Positions 47,317 through 60,287 of a DNA stretch of 64,000 nt are shown here, in pieces. The position numbers and the translations under genes were made by a program. Below the pieces are notes generated by a model. That model was not told the DNA's origin, ran no database searches, and saw only the letters and a list, made by a program, of their open reading frames with translations. Position 1 is the first letter of the stretch. The number at the start of each line of letters is the position of its first letter. The stretch lies in the NCBI GenBank assembly GCA_916613615.1, contig OU744730.1, forward strand, positions 19,323,406 to 19,387,405, read 5' to 3'. The stretch is from Steromphala cineraria (Eukaryota > Mollusca > Gastropoda > Trochida > Trochidae).

Positions 47317-50014
47317 CCCCCATCTATCAGTCTGTTAAAGTTGTCATTCTAAACATCTTATAAAAAGGATTGGGGTTCAAGAAATACATTGTCAGTCATC
47401 AACCCCTAGAGCAAAAATTTTCAATTGACGACTTACCCAGTCAGGAAAAGTATAGCAAGTCTAGATTGCTCAGCTTTAGGTCTCAGAAGTTAAGGCATCT
47501 TCTGGGCTCCAATTTGTTATAATACATGAATTGTTTAAAAATTTTGTCAATATTGAAAATAAAATACTTCTGAGACTAAAGCCTTTGTTGCTTTAAAAAA
47601 GAGAAGTAAAAAACAGGGTAAAATCTTTCTTCTCAGAGTATTTTTGTCCATGGGTCTTCTCATTATTTCACAACATTGTTTTGTCCCCATTTGTTACTCA
47701 AGTCCCAAACTGGACTCTGTCCGCTTTGACTAAATGTTTCATCCATTACAGTTTATCGTCCTTGGTCTTTGCATCAGGAAAATATTCAAATTTGTATCTT
47801 TCTTATTATGAAAAATAATACAAACCTTAAGACGATAGAAGTTGATGTCTTGGTATCTTGGTGTTTTTATTTGAGGGCTTGATTTTTGAAACCTAAAAGC
47901 AAACTAACTTAATTTATTGATTGAAAAGTGAAAGTAGAACCTTACAGCTGAAATTGCGAATCTATCTCCTTGTCATAAGATAAGAAACCAATCTTGTGGA
48001 AAGTTTTTTGAGCGGTTTATTAGGGCAGTGGGTTCCCTCAAATCAAGGGTGAGTAATTTCTCCATAATTTCTCTATTAATTCGACCGTAAAATTTTAAAA
48101 GTATATTATTTTTTCACTTTTGATTGCTCATTCACCACTCTGGTCAAAATGTTAGATGAATATAAAAAACATGTGAATTTTTAATGCATAATTTTTATGG
48201 ATGATTATATGGTAATGGCAACGCTGTCATTATGAAGATATTTTGAAGTTGAGAAGTTGCAGTTGAGATACTTACTTTTTGCAAATAAAACAATGGTCAT
48301 TAGGGAAACCTAAAATTTTGGGCACTTTGTAAACATTTTAGAGTTGATTAAATTTTATGACCTCAGTATGATATTATGGGGTCGAATTATAAGAATGTTG
48401 AATTAATTGAGAAATTACGTTAATTTCAATTAAAAATTCCCTTTTGTGAAGATTTTATTCTGGATAAGCAATCTCTTTTTTAAATATAATAACGGTAAAA
48501 TTAGAGTTCTTAAGGAAAGATCTTTTCACATCAAATGAAACATACAAAAATATATATTTTGGGTTGTAAACACAAAATTCAATATAAACAAAAAAACAAT
48601 CATAATAAATCCATAAAAAAGTTCATAAGAGATTCATAAATATATATAATGTATATGAAGTGGTTTACATGCAGTGTCCTTGAAAGGGAGATCTATGGTA
48701 TATTAAATTAGAATAAATGGTTTGAGCATTTATTAAGTTTTTCAAATGATGCAAATGTTTGTGCTAAACATGATTGTTCTTTGTAAAACAAGGATATACC
48801 AAAATAATATTATTCATAAGAACTTCAAAATATATAAAATCTTATTTGAACTTCATTGTTATTTTAGGGAAAATGAACACATGAAATTGAGCATGCAAAA
48901 TTATTGCCTTGAAATATAATCAGGATTTTGTGAAAGAGAGCCTATATGAGGCTCGTACTAAATTAGTTGATACTGTATTAGAAGGTAACAGCAAGATTTT
49001 CTAATCAACTGCTCTTCTTTGTGATTTTCACAATAAGAAGTTGCTATCCAAAAAATCTTTCTATTCTTTCTGGGGTTTTTTTTCACTCCAGCATGAATTT
49101 GAATAAAGAATTCCCAGAGGTAAGAGTTTTGAACTTTCTTCAGAAATTGTATCACAAATGAATGTAATGGTGTAATCATGGCAAACAAAGTAAAATTGAA
49201 GTTATTCTATGCCCATGCATCTAACCTCTCCAAATAATTGTTATTATCAATGTGATAAAAATGCATGTGGTACAAACAAAATACATTTAAGTAATTGTCA
49301 AAATTCTCAAAACATTGAATTAATGTTTCTAATGGTTACTCTTGTGATAAACCTTGTAGAACATATTAGATGAATAATAATATAAATGTGTTTTACTTAA
49401 ATTATGAGTGTTTAACACTTCCTATTTTAAGATGATGAAATTCGCTGACAATTGTATAAGGGTATTAATATATATTACAATATATTCTTCTGTCCAAGGT
49501 CAAAATTATCATACTATGCTAACATGTTTAAATATTAAGAACAATGTTTATATATAACACTAGCCAAAAAAGTAAAGCCTAATAAGATTAATACATTGTA
49601 TAATATTTAGTTCTCAAATGTTTGTTGTTGCAAAAAATATCAATCAAAACTTGGTAAAAGCAGTCTTTGTTTCATGTCCAGTTTTAATCTAAAAGCCATT
49701 TAGTAGAAAGAAAGGAGAAGGAATAAGAGCAACCTGGACAGTCTGATCAAAATCCACCATGCTCCGAGGAATAAATTTTGTAAATATATCAGGGTAAGGA
49801 CTCAATCCAGCCGCAATTTCTCTCATGATTTGACCGCGCTATTCCTTGTCGCATGTTTCTGATGTAAGCTCATATATCCAATCGCAAGGACTCTTGACAA
49901 AAGCATTGGGTATCATGATTATGAATTATCCAACTTCTGTCATAATAAATGTGCCATTTCCTAGACTGAAGTCTCAAATACATGATTTATCAAAATTCAT
50001 ACCACACTCCACCT
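47317..50014. other. Intergenic DNA, no gene seen
   Basis: AT-rich sequence with only short chance frames. Its right end is the 3' flank of the nSTAND3-ankyrin gene on the minus strand. No transposon ends or RNA genes were recognised. Confidence 0.5.
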
Positions 50015-53000
50015 TCAACTATCTTCTTTATTTGCATGAGCATCTGCCATGTGTTTGGTAAGTAGCTCACAGACTGCTGGATGTTGCTGTGCTGCCTCAA
50101 GAGGAGTTTTCTCAGTCACAATGCATACTTTCTTCACGTCAAATTTGCCAAGAGACAGGAGGTGCTCGACAATGGGAAGAGATCCTGACTGACAAGCCAA
50201 CATCAGACAATCAACATTGTCAGTTTCTATTGCTGGATCAGCACCAGCCGATATCAGCAAGTTATACAGGTCAAAGTTGCCCTCTCTTGCAGCTATCATA
50301 ACAGGAGAATGGTCTGAAAGGGTTTCCTTCTTGTTGATGTCAATGACATGCCTGTTCAAAATGTCGGACACTATTTCCACACTGCCTGCATTGCATGCCA
50401 GAAAGAAACATTCTGTTTCAACACTTTCTTTAGAAGATGATCTGAACTTGAAGATAGATGTGAAATGTCCACTACCACCATTGGGAGAGCAAGCCCCTTC
50501 CTGCATCAAAAGGTTGTACAAAGGGAAGTTACCTTGTTGAGCTGCTGCCATCAGTGGGGTGTTTCCAGTAACATCATCCCTCCTGTTGAAGTTCAGTCTT
50601 TTTAAGGAGAGCATGTGCTTCAAAATCTTCTCATTGGGCCCTTCACATGCAAGCTTTAAGCAGTCCATTTTCTTCTTGTCCATGAGTAAATGATTTGCTC
50701 CTTTAGACAGAAGCAATTTGTAGACATGGAAATGACCTGCAAACACTGCCATCATGAGAGCAGTCCTTCCTGAGATGGTGTCCTTTCTGTTGATTTGGAC
50801 TCGTTTCTGGGTAAGCAAGTGAGCAACAATCCGGTAATGTCCTCCTTGGCTTGCGAGCATCAGGCAATCATAGTTGACCTCATCTGTGAGATAGATGCTG
50901 GCACCTTTGCTGAAGAGGTAGTAGTAGATGTCATAGAACCCCCCTTTCGCTGCCAACATAATCGGGGTCTGCTTTGAACCATTTCTGCCATTAAGTGGAA
51001 ATACGTTCAGTGACACAAGGTATGTGACAATTGCAAGGTTCCCGCCAAGGCAGGCCAACATGAGGCAATCATTTTGGGATTTATCCTTTAACTTGAGGTT
51101 TGCTTCAGCATTGACAAGAAGAGCAAAGGTTTCATAGCACCCTTTCCATGCAGAAATCATCACAGCAGTTCGTTGTTTTGTTCCAAATGCTTTGTCAATA
51201 TTGAATGTTCCAAAAGACAAGAGATGTTTAAGAATCAAAGGATTGCAACTTCCACATACAAGAGATACACAGTTCTCCAGTTCCTCTGGTCTTGCACCCT
51301 GAGAAAGCAGGTAGTTATAAACTTCCAAATGTCCCCTCTGAATAGCTTCTTGTAACAGGGAGGGTTTGTCCATCTGCATGTTGCCATTGATGAGCATGTG
51401 TTTTACTATCATGGCACTTCCACCTTGAATAGCAGTAAACAGGCAGTTGCCCCTCTCATCAGCCTTTATGGAAAGTTTGGCTTTTTGTGTTAGAAGTTTG
51501 AAAACTTCGTCATGGCCATGACTAGCTGCAGCCATAAGTGCTGGGGAGGTTGATGAATCCGCCCCAGTGTCGACCCCAAGTCCTTTCTGTAAGAGATCCT
51601 CAACTATTTTGCAGTTACCCCCTTTGCATGCAAGAGTGAATAGATCATCATCATTTCCATCTTTTAGCTTGATGTTGGAGCCACAATTGACGAGAACTTC
51701 ATAGATCTCAAAATTGCCTTTGAGAGCAGCGGTCATTATTGCTGTACGCTTATTGAACTTTTCTCTTCTGTTGACATCAAACTCTTGTCTGGAAACCAAA
51801 TCTTCCACAATTGATTGTGATCCTCCAACACAGGCATGCATGAGGCAGTCAGTTTCATGACTATCAACAAGCGAGAGATCAGCATCATTGTTGACCAAGA
51901 CACCATGTATGTGATGATGACTCCTTCTGGCAGCTATCATTACTGCTGTCCGACCACAGTCATCCCTCTCGTTGATGTCAAGACACTTGAGGGACAGCAG
52001 GTACTGCACAACCAGCAGGTGCTCCCCGAGACAGGCCAAATGAAGCAGGTTGTTGCCCCTGGCATCAGGCTTTGTCAAGCTTATAGGGTGCTCACTTTCC
52101 ACGAAAAACTTGATTGCCTTGTCATGTCCAAACATGGCAGCCATCATCACAGGGGTGCATTCACAGGCATCCTCTTTGTTCACCAGCTCAGGGTCAATTT
52201 TAAGTATCTTTCGAGCAATTTCTGAATTTCCTGATTGAAGTGCATGATGCAGACAAGTTTTCACAGTGTTGTCCCTGTGATGAAGGTCAACTCCTTGTTC
52301 GAGGAGGAAAGCAAATGCCGTTGTATCTCCTGTGGTAGCTGCTAGCATCAACATGTTCTTCATATCCAGTGTTATGAAGTTCATTGATTGTTTGGCATTC
52401 TTCATAACACAGATTATTTCTTGAAGGCGATCAAAATGACCGTGGTTGACACAAGCTATTGCAGCATCTTTCAGAGATTCTAAAGCATTGTTTTTCAGAG
52501 AGACTCCACAGCAAATTTTCTTGAAAGTGCATCTCAGGGAGCGATCAAACAATGGCTCACAGGTTGACAGCGCAGCCCAGTGAAGATAGGATTCACCGGA
52601 AGCAGAGTCTCTCATGGAAACCAACGATCTAAGGCTTCTGCCAAGTTCACACACAAGTAAATCTCCTATGCGTTTGTGTCTCAACAAAGGATGCTTCAAA
52701 GTCCATCTGAAACAGCCTGCTTTGATTCCCTCTGATAATCTCTTTACTACTTGATCATAGCAGCTTGAATCGATTTGAATTAGGTTGACATCGTCATCAC
52801 TTTCATGAAGTTGGTTTCCAAGCTTACAATGTCGCACCCTTTCATACAGAAACCTGAGCGAACAGTGTTTGACAAGCAGCAAAGGATCTCGCAAACCAAA
52901 GGCAAAGGCAGCTGCGTCGTAAACAGATGGGTGACTGAATGATGCAATGTTATTTTCCAAGACACAATAAGTCTTCTCGTATTTGAGCAACTCGGATCGA

Positions 53001-54623
53001 ATGTCCTGCTTGTTAACATTTGGCACAATCGTATTAACCACCCGGAACAAAGCATCCAACTGTCCATCATCTGAGTGGAACTTCTCCAGGTTCAGCTTGC
53101 CTTCACAAAGCACAAGCATGATGATAGCAGCTGACCTACTGCTCTTCTCACTGACCACAAAAATTGTTCAACTCGCCCCTCAAATATATCAGTGGCTGTT
53201 GAAAGAACACGAGAGTTTGCCTCTGATATTTCGGGATAGTAAAAAACAGTCTACATGTCAGAGGAAACCCCAAAACTGACTTACGAAGCTTGCTTATTTT
53301 CCTGATGTCTTCATTCGACATGTCACATTGAGGCCGCTTCTTTCTGTATGAGGTCAATATCTGTTCCTTCTCTGCCACACTGAAGCTGACTTCTGTCAGA
53401 TTAACAAAGGATTCCTGTTTAAAGAGGCCATTCTTGTGGTCAAAGAAACGTACTCGTCCTTCATTTAAGTTGTAGGTCCTTGTCGTGAACACAATCAGGA
53501 TCTTAGGAGGCTGTTTGTTACCCTTAGCACATTCTTTCTTGTTCTTTTTGCACAGTTTTTGCTGGGCAGAATCTTGGAGCTGATCAAGTGCATCTGACAA
53601 AGCTTTGAAAATGCGATGCCTCTCATCAAGATTTGAAGGAAATGTGATTGATCCAAACACGTCATCGAAGATGAATAACGTAGGACATCTCCTGTGAATG
53701 ATCAGATTTATGTCAAAGTTTTCAATATTGTCGACTAAGTGTACTTGGTAGTTCTTTTGCAAATGTTTCTTTGCTAACATTAGAGCAAGACACGTTTTCC
53801 CTTCACCTGGGGCGCCACAGATAGTCACGTGTTTGTATTTTTCCAAAATGGTGTCAACTCTTTTCGTGGCCGATGTTTCTACATACACGGTTTGAAGATG
53901 CTCAATCTTTGTTGTAAGGCTCTCTGAAAACAGATATTCATTTGTGAAGCTCTATTGATATGTTTATTATAATTGTCTCTTTGTTATATGTTTGCCGTAT
54001 ACGATCACAAATTGTTCATTTTAAAATGTCAGTGAATCCTGATAAAATAGCTAATGTTTATTTACAGTTCGTCATAAAAGAACTTTATATACGGATGAAT
54101 GGAGACTGTTTCGTTAGTGTAGTGTAGACTCTTGCTATTAAATTAGCAAATATATACCTTGTGAAAGGCATCCTTTGGAAGATTTACCATCGCCATCGTC
54201 TATGATGATAACACTAGAAAGGTCAGCCTCGGCTTGTGCTGGAGAGTGAAGAGACAATCTCAATGAAAAGAGTTACAGCATTGGAAGTGAAAGTTGTCTC
54301 CATGAAACAGTAGGCATGAAAATTAAAATATCAATTAGACATTGAAACGGAAAATTTAACTGCACAAGTTAAAGTATCTTACTGCAATAAAAATAAATAA
54401 ATCGGATGAGAAAGACTCAACAAGAACTTTCAATCAGTTGTGATTTTACCGATCACTTAATCGGAAATTACAGCACTCTTGAAAGTTAGCTTATTGTATC
54501 TTTTTACTCACAACTTTGACGGCTCAAGTCACCTCCATAGTTAGCCGCCTCCTCTGCATCGGCTAGAAGTGGACGGCGTTCATCATCAATGATATCATCA
54601 GGCGGACATCCACCCTCCGCCAT
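50015..54623 (-). CDS. nSTAND3 NTPase with ankyrin repeats, one frameshift
   Basis: Exons leftward: 54623-54512 (ATG, 37 codons), 54238-54158 and 53923-50015; phases agree (1, 1). The short acidic N-terminus is unrecognised. The NTPase core follows: VYVETSATKR, P-loop GAPGEGKT (about residues 101-108), Walker B LFIFDDV (about 147-153), sensor-like ILIVFTTRT, and LGFPLTCRLF near the end of the domain. About 20 ankyrin repeats fill the C-terminal ~750 residues, with recurring AAxxGH, CLMLACxGG and DINxRD elements. Total is about 1,365 residues. The frame breaks once in the A5 run at 53159-53163, exactly within the family-conserved link between FFxxPLxYLRxEL and the next helix, so this is one gene and not two. 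STAND-ankyrin proteins are receptor-like signalling switches; an immune role is inferred. The frameshift may be a sequencing error or a disabling mutation. A good-looking donor (GTAAGTCAG, about 53284) has no acceptor that restores frame. Confidence 0.85.
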
Positions 54624-54741
54624 TGAACTGGAACAGACGTGAACTCAACTGTCACATTCCATTGCTTGAGTCCATGTCATAAGTCCCAACGGAAACCAAG
54701 AACTATGACCAGAAGAATTCACGGGAATCTTGGCATGTCCG

Positions 54742-55148
54742 TTAAAGGGGCAATAGCACGTTTTCAGGGCAATATAAGGTGATGTCAGGAAAGTGAAAAT
54801 AAAAGACTCCAATTGAAAGAATGTATTTGAAGTAAATGAAGCAGTAATAAATAAAATATAATGTAAACTTCAGCCTCTTTCTTACAAAATGATTTAAAGG
54901 TGTTCACACAAAGATGACCGCCAATTGATTTATGTGAATCTTTATCATTTGTATGAACACCTTTAATTCATTTTGTGAAAGAAAAAGGAATAGCACGGCT
55001 AAACTTTACAATATATATTTGAATTATTACTGCTCCATTCAGTTTAAATACACTGTCTTTCAATTGGAAGTTTATTTGGAACCATTAATTTTCAATTTTC
55101 CTGACATCACCTTATATTCCCCCTAAGAACGTGCTACTGTCTCTTTAA
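54742..55148. mobile_element. TTAA-type MITE, copy 3, near-palindromic foldback
   Basis: TTAA at 54742-54745 and 55145-55148, ends AGGGGCAATAGCACG and CGTGCTACTGTCTCT. Unlike the two other copies, its right half is the reverse complement of its left half (AATATAAGGTGATGTCAGGA against TCCTGACATCACCTTATATT), giving arms of about 180 bp. It lies between the nSTAND3-ankyrin gene and the Polinton. Confidence 0.85.
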
Positions 55149-55263
55149 GAGGTCTATCTTTCCCGTTGCTAAGAGGTTTCTACACTTTTGATAATCAACC
55201 CTATTCTTTCACAAGAACAAACGGTTTATATTTTTTTTTTAAGAGTAGATGTTTTTTTCTAGG

Positions 55264-55900
55264 TATTTAGCCTGAATAGGGCTAATGACGTCATCAATGA
55301 CGTCATAAAGTACCTCTTGACCCTTTAGAGATGAATAGGTATTGTTCTCTGAATGAATGGGTATTGTTCCTATGTCAATAAGGGTGGATACTGGTATTGT
55401 TCTCAAATTGAATGGGTATCCACCCTTTATTGGTTTAGGAACAATACCCATTGAATTTAGAATTGAATAGGCATTGTCCTCATGCCACCTGCATCCACGA
55501 GGGCGGGGGACTTAAATTGAATGGTTATTGTACTCAATAGCGTCTATGTCAATAAGGGTGGAGACGTACCTCAATGGCTATTGAAATTGGAATTGAATAG
55601 GTATTGTACTCAATAGCGTCCGTGTCAATAAGGGTGGAGACGTACCCCTTAGGTATTGACATTAGAATTGAATAGGTTTTGTAGTCGACACACCTGCACG
55701 TAGTCAAATCAGTCTATCTCAATAAGGGTGGACACATACCTCCAAAGCTATTGAAATTGGAATTGAATAGGTATTGTACTCAATAGCGTCTGTGTCAATA
55801 AGGGTGGACACGTACCTCAACCTAGTCAGTCTATGTCAATAAGGGTGGAGACATAACCTAACTTTAATATGTATTAAATTTTGAAATTGAATTGGTATAT
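55264..55900. repeat. Degenerate tandem repeats at the Polinton left end
   Basis: Blocks such as GTCAATAAGGGTGGAGACGT, GGAATTGAATAGGTATTGTA and CTCAATAGCGTC recur five or more times with variable spacing. Polinton termini are long and often carry subrepeats, so this is probably within the terminal inverted repeat; that is inference. Confidence 0.75.
55286..55305. promoter_or_regulatory. Two CRE-like palindromes
   Basis: TGACGTCA occurs at 55286-55293 and 55298-55305, 12 bp apart. This is the full CREB/ATF consensus, near the Polinton left end. Function not shown. Confidence 0.4.
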
Positions 55901-56079
55901 GGTACTTGCCTACACCTGTTGGATTCAGCTCTGGTATTAAAGAGTGCTTGACACTCTGTCACTTTACATTCACTTGATATTCACAACTGATACCTTACAA
56001 GTTCTGCTTCTGTTCTCCTCACAAGAGAATATTATTTTGGATTTTGGATTATTTCGGATTTATTTACCTATTCAGGAAG

Positions 56080-56197
56080 GTATGTCTTTATAATTCTATA
56101 ACTCACTAACATTATATATTTATAAAGTGAAGAAAAGTTTTTTAATCAATTCTTTTATATTTTTTAATAATAATATCTTTGTTTAATCTTATTTCAG
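56080..56197 (+). other. Intron in the 5' leader of the Polinton polymerase gene
   Basis: Donor GGAAG|GTATGT at 56080 and acceptor TTATTTCAG ending 56197 enclose a 118-nt AT-rich intron, upstream of the ATG at 56311. Confidence 0.5.
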
Positions 56198-56310
56198 AAA
56201 ATTCCTCAACTAAGCTTCCTTGTTTGCTAGACAATATTTATTTCACTTATCTATTATTTCTAAACTAATGAATTATCAAAAGATATTGTGAATAAGTTAA
56301 TTTTAAAGAA

Positions 56311-59300
56311 ATGTCCAATCCATTTACAACACCTGTATACACCTGTGAGTTTTGTCAAAAACACTTTAGTTCCAAATATATACTTCTCAGACATCAAAAA
56401 AATTGCGGACCATTCTCAAAACAGTTTGATTGTGAAGTTTGTTCTAAATCATTCTCACGAAAGGATAATTTACAAGTTCATATAAGAAGTCAACATAAAG
56501 ATAATTTAAACAATCCTGCTTCTTCTCAATCATTTAAATGTCAAGCTTGCTCAAAAACCTTTGGCTCAGTGAACAGTCTCACAAAACACACGAGACAGAA
56601 GCATCTATCTAGTCCAAATTCACAACAACAAAGTGGGGGAGGTCCAGCTAAACGTAGGAAAAAGGAGCAAAATAATGATCAATCATCCTGTTCAAGACAA
56701 GCATTGAACAGGAATGCAGTAGAGTTTGATTTCATACCTCAGGCAGGGGAGGGAAATGATCCATTGTATTATTTTCTCAAAATTCAACTAGAAATCATTG
56801 AACATTTGAAAACAGAAATCAAAACAAAAGGTGCCATCAAGTGGGGTCTGTGTACTCAGTTTAGATTTAGTAAAACAAACTCGGATGGTCAGACCACATT
56901 TTCCGACCCTTACTTTAGAACAAAAATGTCTCCAGCAACTGCTGCTGACGACTTGGACATATTGTACAGTGAAGCTGTACATACCATAATGAAAATGATG
57001 GATAATTATGAGGGTGAGAGTTCAAACTTAAACTTTGAAAGCGTGCTAAGCGTCAAATTATCTGTGGTCAAATTTCAACCTTTTCGCGGAAGTTCATATC
57101 TCTCCCTACCTCCATCATTAGAGAAAAAGCACTGCCTGTTAAACATAAGAAACATGGATGATGACATGTGTTTTGTGTATAGCATCTTGGCCCATCTGTA
57201 TCCAGTTTCATCCAATCTAGTCAGAGAACAAGTAGCTCACTATCAAGAGAAAATGCATGAGTTAGATTTGAATGGTTTTTCTTTCCCCATGAAACTCAGT
57301 CATATTTCAAAATTTGAAAAAGCAAACCATTTGAGTATTAATGTCTATGCTATTGATGAAGATGAAAATCAAAAGAATGTAGTATATCCTATACGATTCA
57401 CTTCACAATCTTCTGAAGTACCCAAAGAGCGTGTCATTGATCTCCTTCTTTTAACTCAAGAGGTTGAGGAGGACAATGCACCCCCAATATCTCATTATGT
57501 TCTCATCACCAGTTTATCAGCCTTGACAAGAAAACATGGAGATCGCAGCAAATTTATTTGTCGGAAATGTTTATGGACTTTCACAAGTGAAGACAGACTC
57601 CAAAAGCACACTCCATACTGTTATCATAAAGCACAACGAATCAAGATGCCTGAAGCAGACAAAGCATTTCGAAAATTTGGGTTGGGTCATTATAGTAAAA
57701 TGAATAAAGTCCCCTTTGTAATTTATGCAGATTTCGAATCTGTCTTGGCTCCAGTAGAACATGATGAGACATCAGGGACTAAAAGTCAACATGTACAAGA
57801 GCATATCCCTTGTGGTTACAGTTATCAAATTGTATGCAGGGAACCCAATCTCTATTCCTTTCCACTAAAAACATATAGTGGAGAAAATACCTCTGAACAT
57901 TTTATGGAACACATTTTGGAAGATTATGATGAAATTATGCAAATTTTAAACAATCCCATCCCCATGAAATTAACACCCAATGAAAAGTCTTTGTTAGATT
58001 TGGAGACACAATGTTATCTCTGTGGAAAGATAGTGAAAGACAACGAGAGACACATCGACCATGACCATTTGACAGGGTTAGTCAGGGGTTTGTGTCATAG
58101 TTATTGTAATGTCAATTTCAAAGAAAGTCCATTTGTCAATGTCATTTGTCACAATGCGTCAAGATATGATAACAAGTTAATTATGAGGGCTGCTGAAATA
58201 TTTTCTGATCGAAAATTAACCTGCATAGGTCAAAATTCGGAACATTTCATCATGTTTCAAATCGATCAACTCAGGTTTTTGGACAGTTACAAATTTTTGA
58301 ACACGAGCTTGCAAACATTGGCCAAAAATTTAAAAAGCAAAGGTCAGGATGAATTTGTCTATTTAACAAAAAACTTTCCTGAACACATTGATTTGCTGAC
58401 TCGGAAAATGCCCTATTTTTACGAATACGTCGGTAATTTTGAAAAACTGAATGAAACACAATTTCCAAGTCGTGAAGATTTCTATTCTTCCTTGTCAGAA
58501 GATACAGTCTCACAAGAAGAATACGACATTGCTCATCATATTTGGGAGACTTTCGAAATTAAGACTGTTAGAGAATTCATGGAGTTGTATGTTTCAACCG
58601 ACACATTGATTTTGACAGATGTGTTCGAAGCCTTTCGTAACATGTGTCTTAGCTATTACAAAGTCGACCCTTGTCAATATTTCACTCTCCCAGGCATGGC
58701 CATGGACGCTTGTCTTTTGATGACAGGGGTGACCCTTGACCTCATGACAGACCCTGACATGTATAACTTTGTTTCCAATGCAATAAGGGGTGGCGTCTCC
58801 AGCATCAATCACCGCTACGCAAAAGCTAACAACAGACGCATGTCTGATTTTGATGAATCCAAACCTGAATCTTACTTAATGTATTATGACATTAACAATT
58901 TGTATGGTGCAGCCATGAGTTGTCCTTTGCCACAGGGAAATTTTGAATGGGTAGATGAAACACAGTTTGATGACATTGATTGGATGCAACTTGACCAAGA
59001 AGGCAAAGTAGGTTATATAATAGAATGTGATCTGACCTATCCTAGAGAATGACACCCACTTCATCAGACATTACCCCTTGCACCTACTAAGGAAAGCATT
59101 CCCTTCGAAGAATTCTCCCCATACCATCGAGATTTGCTCGAAAAGTTAGGTTTATTAGGAAAAAAGAATGACAAGAGGCCATCCACAGGGACTAAGCTCT
59201 TTGCCACATTGAAAGACAAAGAACACTATGTCATTTACTTTGGCACTTTACAACAGTATTTACAGCTAGGTTTAAAGCTACAAAAAGTTCACAAAGTGTT

Positions 59301-60225
59301 GAGATTTACTCAGTCCAAATGGATGAAACCCTACATTGACTTTAACACTCAAAAACGAATAGAAGCCACGGATAACTTCTCCAAAGATTTGTTTAAATTG
59401 CTTTCCAATGCAGTTTATGGAAAACAGCTTCAAAATGTAAGAAATTACCAACAAATTGAGTTGATCTCGACTGAGGAAAGATTGAGAAGGTTTACGTCAA
59501 AGCCAAATTTCAAAAGTATGAATATTTATTCAGAAAATCTTGTCGTTCTTAGCATGGAAAAGATTTCCGTCACCCTCAATCAGCCCGTGAGCGTCGGCTA
59601 TATTATTCTCGAACACGCTAAAAGACTCTTGTTTGATTTTCACTTCAACGTAATGTTAAAGGAATACAGTAGCGATCATCTTCGCGTCTGCATGACGGAT
59701 ACAGATTCCTTACTATATCAAATCTGGGCTCCTGTGGGTGTACCGCTTCGAGATCCTCAAGACTTTATGAATTCAAACAGACATCTTTTTGACACTTCAA
59801 ATTATTCCACTGATCATCCATTATATTCAATGGAAAGACACAAAGTCATTGGTTTGATGAAAGATGAAGTGGGTGGGAAAACAATCAGAGAGTTTGTTGA
59901 GCTTAGAGCTAAAAACTATAGCTATATATTTGACAAAACTCCAGGAGGTGAAAGGATTGAGAAACTCACAGCTAAAGGTATTCAGGAAAGCTTCAAACTG
60001 AAACACCTTCGTCATCAAATGTTTAAAGATTGCCTCTTTGAAAATAAGCAAACCATGGCTTCATTTCATCAAATTCGCTCCATTCATAACACCTTATTCA
60101 CAGACAAAGTTACAAAATTAGCCCTAACTCCTCAAGATGACAAGCGTTACCTTTTATCTGATGGAATTGAATCTCGACCTTATGGTTTCAACCCTACTGT
60201 AGAATACTATTTTAATATTAAGTGA
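56311..60225 (+). pseudogene. Polinton protein-primed DNA polymerase B, interrupted by TGA
   Basis: The frame opens at 56311 and stays in register to 60225 (1,304 codons before the final stop), except for a TGA at 59050-59052 (codon 914). Three C2H2-type fingers lie at about residues 12-98, and a fourth at about 434. Between them is the cysteine-protease-like/unknown N-terminal region typical of Polinton polymerases. Exonuclease motif I has Asp at about 474. An endonuclease VII-like CxxC...DHDH insert is at about 568-600. Polymerase motif A (YDINNLYG) is at about 859, motif B (SNAVYGK) at about 1031 and motif C (TDTDS) at about 1130. The stop lies between motifs A and B, inside the palm, so a product ending there would lack catalysis. 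The polymerase copies the element from a protein primer. Read-through or assembly error are alternatives to decay; a single lesion in 3.9 kb means any decay is recent. Confidence 0.9.
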
Positions 60226-60287
60226 AAAATAAGAGTGTCTAGCAAACAGTAGCATGGTCAAGGAGAAAATTCACTGACCACTAATAA

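Noticed and set aside
50217..50540. Plus-strand frames across the ankyrin gene (also 51836-52225 and 52983-53279)
   Set aside because: Shadows of the conserved minus-strand ankyrin coding frame.
53148..53300. Short intron in the nSTAND3 gene from the donor at about 53284
   Set aside because: The donor is good, but no acceptor gives the downstream frame, and the sequence it would remove encodes conserved family residues.
59827..60051. Reverse-strand frames in the Polinton (also 61104-61343 and 63259-63609)
   Set aside because: They overlap strongly supported plus-strand genes and show no domain.
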